In this document: one piece after another, positions 27,366-38,016 of the stretch
Layout: each line of letters begins with the position of its first letter
How positions within the stretch are numbered: the first letter of the stretch is position 1
Assembly (NCBI GenBank): GCA_040954595.2
Contig: CM082577.2
Coordinates: 14,570,001 to 14,634,000, forward strand
Direction of reading: 5' to 3'
DNA from: Balanoglossus misakiensis
Lineage: Eukaryota > Hemichordata
DNA: 64,000 nucleotides
Translations under genes and position numbers: made by a program
Notes under the pieces: model-generated
The model's input: the letters and a program-made list of their open reading frames with translations, nothing else
Databases searched by the model: none
Told to the model about the DNA's origin: nothing

Positions 27366-29398
27366 TATTCAAAATTTTGACATGAATATATCCATGCAGC
27401 GTTGGAAAGGAAGTCATAACGTCATAGGTCAACATGCCTTGACTTAGTTCATGGGGAAGACAATTTTTACACCGTCATTACTCCTCAAGGGAGCCGCTCG
27501 CAACATTATAATTTCACGGTAACTCAGTTCAATATCTTCCTAGCCTACCCAATTTTTTTTCAAGACAAGAAATCTTTTATGTGAGTCAGGGACCACAATT
27601 TCAGTCAACATACCGAAACTGTCTTTCTCGGGAACGCGTCGTTAAAACTTCACGAAAAATCATCCTATCATTGACTGTGGTGATTCATACCCGTACCACT
27701 CAGTGAAATAGATCTCTTTAGTCTGGGCGCCTTAATGAGCCCATTAAGCGCAAGAATGTTCCCTCAAGAAATAAAGACGGTCGGGAAACTCTCGGGCCTC
27801 ATTATGGTTCGCTTAAATGTTGATTGGGTTCAACAATCCACTTAACTCTCCACACCCCCCACCTCCCTATCAGAAGCATGCCACATCCTGAACAGTTAAT
27901 TAGCCATGCCAAGCACCTGTTTTCTCGGCGGTCTGCGACATTTCCGCAGGAAAACTGACATTTCGGACAGTTTTATTTGGTCAGTTCTAATTGTTTCTGT
28001 TGTAAAGGGCGGTGGGACGTGTAAAAAACGTCTTTATCATTGAATATTTCAATCATTTTACGACAACAGAGTGTCACACTTTCGGGTATCGTAACATTCG
28101 ACACTGGGATTTCACACTCAAGTGTAAAACACGAAAAATCACTTGTCGCGTCGGCACGGCTTTGGTCAATTTTTTGATAGTGTGAAGTAGATTTATCGCC
28201 GAAATAAGCTTAGCACTGTCGTTGATAATACAAATGAAAGCCATGGGTTGGATGAGATCCCCGGCGGAGATCGTCCGAGATGTCAACATCAAAGACACGG
28301 CTTTTCAAACGCACGGACTTCATTCCGCGACACAGTGAAGGCGTGTCGGGTCGCGGTCAGTGACCATGGCAGCGCCGATATGCCAAGACGTCACTTGCGG
28401 AAGTGACCTCGTGTGGAGAGCTCATTTTGCGCGGTTTGAATGTTACTGACATCTAGCGAGAACTATGACAGCTTCGATACATTAACGTATGATGAAATCA
28501 TCGACTTTGTTTCTCAGAAATAAACTCATGGCATGAAAAATTAGGACGATAAAGAGAACGAGACACTAGCTTTAGCGAAATCTACCGTGGCCATGGAAGG
28601 CCTACGCACGTTCATGGTTTGTTACGATAACCGGCCACATACGATGTTGAACGGATCAGAACATTGCAGCTTTGATTTCGTCTTTTTTTTCTTTCTTAAC
28701 CTTTTGAACTCCTAAGGCCAAAAAAAAAAAAAAGAGTTTTGTTTAGCGTCCTCGCGCGCGTCACTTTTAAACATGCGCGTCGAGGCTTTTTTTTCGTAAT
28801 TTTCGAACCCGGAAATCAACTGCAGTGTTTTCTCCAGGACGCGCGATTCCCCCTCTTTTACACTTGAAGCGCCCCTTGTAACAAGTTCAGGGGGCGACAA
28901 TCGCCCCTTCTTGAGCAGCCCACCCGGCCAGTACATGCGCGTCCAAGCCTCCATAGCAGGCACCGTAGGTCAAAACACTGGGAAAACGGCCTATACATTT
29001 TAACTTCCCCCCCCCCAAACTATGTTGTAGATGACTTTCACATTCATTTACGTGTAATTTAGCTCCAGGGCTATAGTGTGCAATTGTTGGAACAGCCTAT
29101 CTGGATACCGTAGTGAACTTGTTGATATGGCGACTTTTGAAATTGGGTTGGCAGAACGTAACAATTTTATGCAAATTAAAGAAACTGCGTTCCTGCCATG
29201 GCGATTATCAAGAATGTATCAGTTTATAATAATATAACCCGCCCAACAGGTTCGGATAATCGGTGTTCCACTGTATATTCAATATGGCGAGCTCAACATG
29301 TAAACACACAACTTCTCATCCCTCAAAAACATACAGGGGACCCATCTTAAGTAACGTCCAATGTAAAAGGTCACTGAACTCGTCAGCGTATTATGTGG
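27366..29398. other. Repeat-rich non-coding DNA
   Basis: No convincing gene. Contains short open frames with no domain, poly-A/poly-C runs (28717-28733, 29011-29018) and unique-looking sequence. It is a quiet stretch between the spliced virus-like gene and the MITE/satellite cluster. Confidence 0.4.
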
Positions 29399-29660
29399 CT
29401 ACTCGTACATTGACCTTTTGGGGCGGGATTCTTTTTTGGCGCGCAACCACTAGTACCAGGCCCCAGACCAGGAACTGGCGACCCGCCGTTTGTTTCCAAC
29501 GCCAAATTTGATTCTAATGTTGAATGTCCGAGAAAACAATTTATCTGACCTGTAGTTTTCTTGGCTCGCTTACGTTTTAATTTGGAAACTTTTAAAAAAA
29601 TCAAACGCCACCGTCTTGATGACTGGCCCCTATTTTAATAATGGTTTCGTCGTTTCGCAA
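29399..29660. repeat. Copy 1 of a transposon-derived repeat (family B)
   Basis: About 260 bp beginning at the TACATTGACCTTTTGGGGCG block and running through the CGCCGTTTGTTTCCAACGCC and GATGACTGGCCCCTATTTTA segments. A nearly identical stretch lies at 31665-31915 with one 16-bp deletion. Its last 60 bp also form the arms of the foldback element at 35526-35693, so it is probably a related transposon's end. Confidence 0.7.
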
Positions 29661-29772
29661 TGGAAAAGGTCGCTGAACTCGCCAGCTGAAGCGATTGCGA
29701 AACAGCGAAACCACAACAAACTGACATTATTTCCTTAAAGACCACAGAGCGAAGGATGCATATTGCAATTAA

Positions 29773-30117
29773 AGGGACAAAGTCTCTCTCTCGCTGCCCT
29801 TTTTTTCCATTAATTATATTTGATACAAGACACCGTTTGTTATTCTACATGTGGATATATAGTGAATGAACGTCCAACCACCCGCAACTTCCATCCCTCT
29901 TATAGACAGGAGAGTGAAAAAAATCGCCAAAATGAATCATTGTTCTGTACCATTAATTCATTTTGGGCGAGTTTTTACTCTCGTATCATACAAGTGGGAT
30001 GGAAGTTTTGTGTGGTTGAACGTTCATTCACTATATATCCACATGTAGAATAACAAACGGTGTCTTGTATCCAACATAATTAATGGAAAAAGGGCAGCGA
30101 GAGAGACTTTGTCCCTT
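29773..30117. mobile_element. TTAA-flanked foldback MITE, copy 1
   Basis: Almost the whole 345 bp is an inverted repeat: it opens with AGGGACAAAGTCTCTCTC and closes with the reverse complement, with TTAA on both sides as target duplication. TTAA with AGGG-type ends is used by Kolobok and piggyBac-type DNA transposons; no transposase is inside, so it is non-autonomous. Three further copies are in the window. Confidence 0.82.
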
Positions 30118-30129
30118 TTAAGATAATAA

Positions 30130-30660
30130 AGACTTTTGTCTTACCACTCCCATCAGCGTCTGACCTTCGGCAGTCTACATGTCTGGTCATACATACATAC
30201 ATACATCAACGTGTACATGTCTGATCAGCTGGCAGAAACAGTCAGTTGACTTCTGAGTGGCCTCGAGTCAATGTAGTATGTGTCACGCGCAAAGCACCAT
30301 GGGAGTTCCAACATGAGTAAGCGTTGTGTCTTACCACTCCCATCAGCGTCTGACCTTCGGCAGTCGGCATACATGTCTGTCATACATACATACATCCACA
30401 TATACTAGTACATGTCTGATCAGCTGGCATCCGGGTGTCCTATGGGAGTTCCAACATGAGTAAGCGTTGTGTCTTACCACTCCCATCAGCGTCTGACCTT
30501 CGGCAGTCGGCATACATGTCTGTCATACATACATACATCGACATACTAGTATACTAGTACATGTCTGATCAGCTGGCATCCGGGTGTCCTTGCGTCGGTG
30601 GTAGTGGTATATGTCACACGCAAAGCACCATGGGAGTTCCAACATGAGTAAGCGTTCCAT
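30130..30660. repeat. Three imperfect tandem units (145-190 bp)
   Basis: The block TCTTACCACTCCCATCAGCG occurs at about 30138, 30329 and 30474, each followed by a CATACATACATAC microsatellite and a GTCTGATCAGCTGGCA segment. Units differ in length by internal deletions. The GATCAGCTGGCA end also resembles the 82-bp satellite further on. Confidence 0.7.
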
Positions 30661-30790
30661 TCTCCACGCAGAGAATAACCTTGCTAGGGAGTCCGACCAC
30701 TATAGCCGCTATTTAGTGGCTATTGGGAAGACCCCCTATATAGTCTAGAATTATCCACTCCAAGTCTATGCGTGGAGAATGTAAGAACTT
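30655..30790. repeat. Short inverted repeat (hairpin)
   Basis: TTCCATTCTCCACGCA at about 30655 pairs with TGCGTGGAGAATG at about 30769, enclosing roughly 100 bp with a further small internal palindrome (CTATAGCCGCTA). It could be a small foldback element or an insertion footprint. Confidence 0.5.
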
Positions 30791-31664
30791 TTCTGTAAAC
30801 TTTCCGGGGCATATTATGGAAACTGGAAGCGAAAAACTGGACCATATTTTCGACCGCTGAAGGGGAGGTTTTAGCGTTTACATGATTTAAAATAACGCAC
30901 TCTAGCGAAAGTTACCGCAAGTTGAAAATGCCTCAACAAACGTAGACTTGCTCCAAGTCTATGGGCTGTGTAGGGAACGTGTCGGCCCATACCCGAAACC
31001 ACAAGCTCAGTCGCAAATTCGAAACTCGCCTCACTACCAAAAACACGCTTAAGGCAAGCATGCATGCAAAAAAGTATTGAAATTATTTATTACGACAAAA
31101 AACCACCGAAAACACAAAAAGTATTGAGATTTAAAAATCACCAAGCGACTAGTGGGCTAGTCTACAACAAACGGTCTGTGAGCGGCCATTCAAAATGCAA
31201 CGGTATGCTAATGAAGGTGGTGCGCTCTGGTTGATTGTCGCGATTTGTTTATGTTTTTTTTCACTCCGTATGTCAGCTGGCATCATGGCGTACTGTTGCC
31301 AACGACGTAGTTTGAAGTTAGCAGGCAGACTAAACAGCGAGCGCGCAGCTTTATTGTGTGTATATTTTGAAAGACTAATATGTAATGTGTGTGAAATTGC
31401 ATGGGAGCCCCAAATCGATTTCACTGTACTATCTCATAGGCGTCTAACACATTCCAACGAAACCACAAAGATCGAAACCTCAAAATGCGGCAGCAACTTA
31501 CACTATTTCCTTAAATACCACAAGGCAGGGAGGCATGAATTGCAATTAAGATAATAAAGAAATTTGGACAAGGATACTGTGTTGTGTGAGTTACATGCGT
31601 TTCTATATATAACTACTACTCTTACCCCCCATCAGTGTTTGACCCTCGAAAGCTTATGGAATAT

Positions 31665-31915
31665 ACTCGTACATTGACCTTTTGGGGCGGGATTCTTTTT
31701 TGGCGCGCAACCACACCAGGAACTGGCGACCCGCCGTTTGTTTCCAACGCCAAATTTGATTCTGATGTTGAATTTCCGAAAAAACAATTCATCTGACCTG
31801 TAGTTTTCTTGGGTCGCTTACGTTTTAATTTGGAAACTTTTTAAAAAATCATACGCCACAGTCTTGATGACTGGCCCCTATTTTAATAATGGTTTCGTCG
31901 TTTCGCTGTTTCGCT
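31665..31915. repeat. Copy 2 of the family B transposon-derived repeat
   Basis: Matches 29399-29660 over nearly all its length, with a 16-bp deletion near the start. It ends directly at the beginning of the 82-bp satellite, so the satellite may have expanded from sequence at this element's edge. Confidence 0.7.
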
Positions 31916-32610
31916 TCGTATGTGAAGGACTGTTTCTGCCAGCTGATCGGACATGTAAGATTTCGAAGTCACCGTTTCGCTTCGTATGTGAAGGCCGTGA
32001 AGTAAACTGACTGTTTTCTGCCAGCTGATCGGACATGTAAGATTTCGAAGTCACCGTTTCGCTTCGTATGTGAAGGCCGTGAAGTAAACTGACTGTTTTC
32101 TGCCAGCTGATCGGACATGTAAGATTTCGAAGTCACCGTTTCGCTTCGTATGTGAAGGCCGTGAAGTAAACTGACTGTTTTCTGCCAGCTGATCGGACAT
32201 GTAAGATTTCGAAGTCACCGTTTCGCTTCGTATGTGAAGGCCGTGAAGTAAACTGACTGTTTTCTGCCAGCTGATCGGACATGTAAGATTTCGAAGTCAC
32301 CGTTTCGCTTCGTATGTGAAGGCCGTGAAGTAAACTGACTGTTTTCTGCCAGCTGATCGGACATGTAAGATTTCGAAGTCACCGTTTCGCTTCGTATGTG
32401 AAGGCCGTGAAGTAAACTGACTGTTTTCTGCCAGCTGATCGGACATGTAAGATTTCGAAGTCACCGTTTCGCTTCGTATGTGAAGGCCGTGAAGTAAACT
32501 GACTGTTTTCTGCCAGCTGATCGGACATGTAAGATTTCGAAGTCACCGTTTCGCTTCGTATGTGACGGCCGTGAAGTCAACTGATCGGACATGTAAGATT
32601 TCGAAGGTCA
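31905..32610. repeat. 82-bp satellite, about eight units
   Basis: The GTTTCGCTTCGTATGTGAAG landmark recurs at 31974, 32056, 32138, 32220, 32302, 32384, 32466 and 32548, exactly 82 bp apart. Interior units are essentially identical. The first unit is shorter and the last is altered (GTGACGG). Each unit contains the CAGCTGATCGGACATG segment. Confidence 0.92.
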
Positions 32611-32688
32611 AACACCGATGGGGGGCGGTAAGACAAAAATCTTTATTATCTTAATTGTAATATACCTCATTCGCACTGTGGCATTTAA

Positions 32689-33036
32689 AGGGACAAAGTC
32701 TCTCTCTCGCTGCCCTTTTTTCCATTAATTATATTTGATACAAGACACCGTTTGTTATTCTACATGTGGATATATAGTGAATCAAAATTCAACCACACGC
32801 AACTTCCATCCCTCTTATAGACAGGAGAGTGAAAAAAACTCGCCAAAATGAATAATCGTTCTTTACCATTTATTCATTTTGGGCGAGTTTTTAATCTCAT
32901 ATCATACAAATGGGATGGAAGTTGTGTGTGGTTTAACGTAGATTCACTATATATCCACATGTACATTAACATAACCAGTGTCTTGTATCAAACATAATTA
33001 ATGGAATAAGGGTAGCTGGAGAGAGACTTTGTCCCT
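32689..33036. mobile_element. TTAA-flanked foldback MITE, copy 2
   Basis: Same family as 29773-30117: AGGGACAAAGTCTCTCTC inverted ends, TTAA on each side, and an inverted-repeat body (ACATGTGGATATATAGTGAAT and its complement). The palindrome arms have diverged slightly from each other. Confidence 0.82.
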
Positions 33037-33289
33037 TTAAGGAAATAATGTCAGTTTTTTTGTGGTTTCGCTGTTTCGCAACTTCCACTTGCATATGCGG
33101 CGATTGACATAAGACAGGCCGGACCGCGTGACCTTTTCCACTTGGACATGAGACGTGAAAAATTGAATGGTACATGTGTCAGTGTTCAGTGCACAAAAGA
33201 ATCTTACATAAACCCATCACTGCCCCTATTAAAATGCATAGTTTGTGTGTTTTTGTTTGTTTGTGTGTTTTTGTTTTAGAATACAATTA

Positions 33290-33860
33290 AAAGAAATTAA
33301 AAACAATATAAAAATATAAATAAAATAAAAACGAGATTACAAACAAAATTGAATAAAAAGAAAATTAAAAAGAAAAGACGACAAAATAAAATGAAAAGAA
33401 ATTAAAAACAACATAAAACATAAATAAAATAAAAACGAAATTACAAACAAAATAGAATAAAAAGAAAATTGAAAAGAAAAGACAACAAAATAAAATGAAA
33501 AGAAATTAAAAACAACATAAAAACATAAATAAAATAAAAACGAGATTACAAACAAAATTGAATAAAAAGAAAATTGAAAAGAAAAGACGACAAAATACAA
33601 TGAAAAGTAATTAAAAACAAAACAAAATAAACAAACATAAAAACGAAATTAAAAACAAAATTGAATAAAAAAATTTGAACAGAAAATAAAACAAAATACA
33701 ATGAAAAGAAAATGATAAGAAAAAAGAAAAGAAAAATGAAAAGAAAATGAAAAGAAATAAAAAAAAACAGTAAAAAATAAATAAAATCAAAACGAAATTA
33801 AAAAAAATGAATAAAAAAAATGGAAAAGAAAATGAAAAGAAAAATAAAGTGAAATGAAAT
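33290..33860. repeat. Strand-asymmetric A-rich tandem DNA
   Basis: Almost T-poor, A-rich sequence in which a roughly 105-bp unit (AAAGAAATTAAAAACAACAT through GAATAAAAAGAAAATTGAAA) is repeated at least three times, then degenerates into AAAGAAAA low-complexity DNA. Hydrophobic open frames on the minus strand are artefacts of this composition. Confidence 0.75.
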
Positions 33861-33879
33861 GAACATTTTTTCACCCATG

Positions 33880-34100
33880 GACGAAATCTGCCGTGAGCCT
33901 ACAGGGCTGGGACCATATTTTCGACCGGTGAAGTAACCTTCGGAAAGTCGCCGCAATATCAATATTTCAGCAAATAATTCCAAAATCCATTTGGATGGCA
34001 CGAACTAAGACATGTTAGGGGAGGTTTTCGCGTTTACATGATTTAAAAATAACGCCGGTCTGTGAGCGGCCATTCAAAATGCAACGGTCCTGATGGTGCG
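33880..34100. repeat. Fragments of the 30.8-31.2 kb repeat
   Basis: Segments GACCATATTTTCGACCG, GTTTACATGATTTAAAA and GTGAGCGGCCATTCAAAATG occur here and again near 30840-30895 and 31170-31200, in the same order but with different spacing. Copies of one dispersed element with different deletions. Confidence 0.6.
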
Positions 34101-34385
34101 CTCTGGCTATCGTTTACAAGTGTTGCGTAATGTAAGTGGAACCAGTATCTGGTTTACCATGGGGAGTCTGCAATCACAGACAGTGTACATGCTTTTGGTC
34201 TTGTCAACAGAACTGTAAATCTCAAGACCATGGCAGTTGGCTTAAGCCAATCGAAAAATCGGAAATAAAATAGAGAGAAATAGTGTTAACAGCCCATCTC
34301 GCAAACATGCTTGAATCATTCCATAAATATAGGCCAAACAACCACGAGGCAGGGACCATTGGATTAACACAGACTTAACTGGAAG

Positions 34386-35384
34386 ATGGGGATTCTGCAA
34401 TTGCCGGACGACGTACTGGTCAGAATAATGAAGTTTCTACCAACAACGAAGCTGTATTTCGACATACGACGCGTGTGTCGGAAGTTTGCGGCAATTTGCC
34501 AGTATCCTGAGGTCTGGCAAAACATAAAGCTTTCCGCCTGGTGGCCGTATCTGACTTCACCACAACTCGAAGATGTTTTATCTCGCGCAAGTAAGTCGTG
34601 CAAACAATTAGACCTATCAGAAGCTTTGATATGTACAATTGACTTAGAGAATGACGATGGCTCTTATACAAAGACTCTACAGTCTGCGGAAAAGTGCCTC
34701 GCGCATTTTGTCAGAAAGTCCACCGGTTTATCCCACTTGAGTTTAAAGGGATTACAGGTAAACGCAAAAGCGTATGGATCCATGCATGGACCGGAGGATG
34801 GATTTGGTTTCCTCAAATCGGCCAAAAACCTGCGTTCGTTGAATCTTAGTGGAACTGCATTCTCCAATGATGATTTGGAATGGCTGACAAACAATAAACT
34901 ACTTCGTGAATTGCATCTGTCAAACACAGACGTAAATTCACTTGACGGCTTCCCAAGTCTACCCAACCTGAGGAAACTGCGTCTGAACAACTTGGACATT
35001 GCGAATAGGGATCTAGAATATTTGGGAGCGTTGACTTCACTGGAATGTTTGTCGCTTAAGGGCTGTTTTAATTTAAAGATGGATCGTTTGCCGCCCAATC
35101 CTACTTTAAGGGTTTTGAATATAAGCAGTAGTCGGGCTTGGGGAAACTACGAAATTGACGAATTGTCAATGGAATGGTTGACAAATTTCCCCAATTTGGT
35201 CGAATTTTACGCCAAGGGCCGTTACTTTAAACAAATACTGACATTTCCACGCATGACCAAGTTACAACGCATCGATCTGTGTGACCCATATCCTTTCAGA
35301 GAATATGACAAACAGTCACTGGAACACGTGTGTTCGCGTACTCCAAATGCAGAAATAATTTTCAGTTCCTGGAAGCCTTACTAA
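34386..35384 (+). CDS. Intronless F-box / leucine-rich-repeat protein
   Basis: 332 aa, ATG 34386. Residues about 5-47 are an F-box (LPDDVLVRIMKFLPTTKLY ... VCRKFAAIC ... VWQNI), the Skp1-binding module of SCF ubiquitin ligases. From about residue 110 on there are six or so leucine-rich repeats (e.g. NLRSLNLSGTAFSNDDLEWL, LRELHLSNTDVNSL), the usual substrate-recognition part. So the protein probably selects targets for ubiquitylation. It is one uninterrupted exon next to virus-like genes, and an ATAAATATAGG element lies about 60 bp upstream. It may be a host retro-copy or a virally captured host gene; the sequence alone does not decide. Confidence 0.8.
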   Translation: MGILQLPDDVLVRIMKFLPTTKLYFDIRRVCRKFAAICQYPEVWQNIKLSAWWPYLTSPQLEDVLSRASKSCKQLDLSEALICTIDLENDDGSYTKTLQSAEKCLAHFVRKSTGLSHLSLKGLQVNAKAYGSMHGPEDGFGFLKSAKNLRSLNLSGTAFSNDDLEWLTNNKLLRELHLSNTDVNSLDGFPSLPNLRKLRLNNLDIANRDLEYLGALTSLECLSLKGCFNLKMDRLPPNPTLRVLNISSSRAWGNYEIDELSMEWLTNFPNLVEFYAKGRYFKQILTFPRMTKLQRIDLCDPYPFREYDKQSLEHVCSRTPNAEIIFSSWKPY

Positions 35385-35525
35385 CTTAAAACATCTGTGT
35401 ATGTGTCCCGGGCGATAATTGGCTGGATAGAAACTATATTAGACTATTATCATTGACATACAATAGTATAGGCGTTTGAGTGTTTTTTTCTTTAATTTCA
35501 TAACATTGTTCTTATGTATTCTGTG

Positions 35526-35693
35526 GCTAGTTACACTTTGCGAAACAGCGAAACGAAACAGGGAAACGACGAAACCATTATTACAATAGGGGCCAGTCAT
35601 CAAGACGGTGGCGTATGATTTTTTTAACGCCACCGTCTTGATGACTGGCCCCTATTTTATTAATGGTTTCGTTGTTTCGCAAAGTATAACTAG
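35526..35693. mobile_element. 168-bp foldback MITE
   Basis: A near-perfect palindrome: CTAGTTACACTTTGCGAAAC at the left pairs with GTTTCGCAAAGTATAACTAG at the right, and the arms (GGGGCCAGTCATCAAGACGG and complement) meet at a short AT loop near 35620. Arm sequences also occur at 29600-29660 and 31860-31915 in the family B repeats. Confidence 0.8.
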
Positions 35694-35956
35694 CCTATTC
35701 ATGGTCCATATACAGTAGGAATAATTAGTTGAAAGTACAACACGTAAAGTTTCTGATGTACTTTCCGCCTGACTTAATCTTAGTATGGAACGGTTTTATT
35801 TAGTTGTAGTATTACTGTATGTATTAATAGAATAAATATAATTATTATCTACTTGAATCGCCAGATCTCCTAGCTATTTATTCGTGTGGGCATGACAATG
35901 AATGATTGATTGATTTGAGAAAAGACAACTTTTATTTCGATATTTCACAGAAACTA

Positions 35957-36958
35957 TCAACCAGTTGCGATCATGTGATATCGATCCTCTCGCCTAATCC
36001 GGCGAGATATATACATTCCCATAAAAACGACTGTCAGGATGTACAATGGTAATCCGATACCCACACTCAATGCGATGATGGTGGTATGGTGTCTCTCGTT
36101 TGATTTAGATAGCTTAGTGTCAAAAATCGAGCAATCACTTTTCACAATTCGAGCACGCAACGAGCGCTCTAAATCACCACAAGACCAATTGCCGGTTGCG
36201 TTGGCGTGGTCACATTTACAACGGCAAATGTTATAAGTACATTTATACACGGCAGACCCACGAATGTCATTTTCTGTCTGCTGACACGATTGTTCAATGT
36301 CTGTGGTCAAGTTTCTACACCTGAGTCGTAAATTCTCATTCTGATGACAAACACATGGCTCCCTAGACACGTTCAAGCTACACAATTGTTCATTTATGAG
36401 TAATGTCCAATTCCCATACTCTTTCCACAAAACTTCGCGAGAACCGCACTTTTTTGTCACATTATGGCGATTTTCAACCCACACGTCGATTTTACTATCG
36501 CGTGCCTGGTTTGTGCACAAATTTGGAATCAATTTGACTCGGATAGGTTTCCGTTTCACATCTCGGCATACTGGGAAACCATCTGTACACACACACCTAC
36601 AAAAAGCCAAATTGCATAGAAATGTTTCGATTCCTCTGTCGTTCGATAATATGGAACAATTCCCCTTGATGTCGTCGGGTAATAACCTGCAAAGTGGGGT
36701 CGTTGTTGAGTTGCCATCGAGCTCCAGGCATGAACATTGATCGATCGGATGCCCGAAATCACATGCTGGCGTGTCAAGTGTTCTTGTCCACACTCCGCGC
36801 CATTTCCATAATATAGTATAATGGATACATTCTTGGCCCAAATGTTGCGTTGCACTCCCAGAGTTGGAGATGCCAGGTGGCTGCATCACATCCGAATCTC
36901 CGGAGGCGCAATATCTCATAAACCAGATCGCTAACAGCACCTGGATTAAGATGCACAT
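35957..36958 (-). CDS. Type I membrane glycoprotein with two Cys-rich repeats
   Basis: 333 aa, ATG 36956-36958. Signal peptide (residues 1-18), ectodomain with eight N-x-S/T sites and about 28 Cys, one transmembrane helix (about 293-314, IIALSVGIGLPLYILTVVFM) and a short basic tail. The ectodomain is two copies of a module ending in C-x-C-x-C-x(5-10)-C...R...C (around FCRCVC and ICRCKC). The same module occurs singly in the secreted protein at 7312-7857. Presumably an envelope or cell-surface receptor-like protein; ligand unknown. Intronless and on the same strand as the next gene, 38017-39255. Confidence 0.75.
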   Translation of the reverse strand: MCILIQVLLAIWFMRYCASGDSDVMQPPGISNSGSATQHLGQECIHYTILWKWRGVWTRTLDTPACDFGHPIDQCSCLELDGNSTTTPLCRLLPDDIKGNCSILSNDRGIETFLCNLAFCRCVCTDGFPVCRDVKRKPIRVKLIPNLCTNQARDSKIDVWVENRHNVTKKCGSREVLWKEYGNWTLLINEQLCSLNVSREPCVCHQNENLRLRCRNLTTDIEQSCQQTENDIRGSAVYKCTYNICRCKCDHANATGNWSCGDLERSLRARIVKSDCSIFDTKLSKSNERHHTTIIALSVGIGLPLYILTVVFMGMYISRRIRREDRYHMIATG

Positions 36959-38016
36959 TATGCGTGTGTGCTGACAGAGTGTCCGCTATATCATTAATGA
37001 TTACTTTTTAAACTTGCGCTATGGGTAATTCTTTTTGTTTTCGTCAACTCATTTGTGGTGGCTTAACAAGTCGCCGTAGCTGTCACTTTGACTATGTATA
37101 TTCACATATCCCTCTGGAGAGGGGGCGGCGGGAGAATTGAGGGGCGGGATTTTAAACGGTTGAGGGTATGTAAGGGGGGGGGGAGATTTTAAATAATATT
37201 TACTTGGAGTCCACGAAAATGCAGTTTCGCACTGTTCCCCAACACAGAATACTAAAAAAATAAAAACAATGTTCAGCTTTAAAACCTACTGATGAGGGGA
37301 AACATCAGTTTAAAATTCTTTTCATGGGAGTGCTGTTTTTCTTTTTGACAAGATAGATAGGTGACGTGAAATAAGGTTGGGGGGAGGGGATTTCAGAATG
37401 TTGGCAGTTCGGAAGGGGGTTTTCAACATATTTTTGGTTGTGAAAATTAGCAGTAACAAACATTGAATTATCCCACCCCCAAATATGTTTGTGAATGAAG
37501 CATTAAACAAGGGTTTCTGTAGCGGACGGTTCTGTGAAGGTCACGCAAGCCGGTTACATAACGGAAATCCCGTGTGACCGCCACATAAACGGCACAGTCA
37601 GGGCTGACTTAAAACCCCGGTGCGGAAAGTGCCGGGGTTCGGATTAACGTGTGTTTGTATAGTTGTTTATTTGGGAGTGGTCGTCGTGCATAATGACTGT
37701 GTAATTGCTCTCATGTACACAGAAAATAATTGAACACTTCACACTTCTACGCGATTGACAACTGTTTGAATGGCGTGGTTATTGTTTCCCAGGGACGCTT
37801 CTGAAAAGCACTGAAACCAGATTTCTCCCAAAATCATCGTTGTTTCATAAGCTCGTGTTCTTTTTCGTCGATAACTGTATGTTGTGCGTGTTTATAAAGC
37901 CAACTACTGTCGTTGTGTGGTGTAATTCTTTATGCTTGGACCTGTTTGGGCCGATTCTCATAGAGCCGAGATCGTTGGCCCGCACCGGGGTTTAAACACA
38001 ACTTTCATATCATGAC
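36959..38016. other. Intergenic region with a relic of the next gene's end and a GC hairpin
   Basis: At about 37065-37095 the sequence TTAACAAGTCGCCGTAGCTG matches, with two changes, the last codons of the gene at 38017-39255 (38030-38060). G-rich runs lie at 37116-37170 and 37378-37430. A CCCCGG(T)GCGGAAAGTGCCGGGG hairpin sits at about 37615-37640, and a related CCCGCACCGGGG at 37979-37990. No credible gene. Confidence 0.5.

Noticed and set aside
29263-29604. Short frames on both strands at 29.3-29.6 kb
   Set aside because: They lie in a dispersed transposon-derived repeat whose second copy breaks them.
31905-32610. CRISPR-like array
   Set aside because: Units are contiguous and identical with no unique spacers; it is a satellite.
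33337-33874. Minus-strand Phe-rich membrane-like frames
   Set aside because: Composition artefact of the A-rich tandem DNA; no start context or conserved design.
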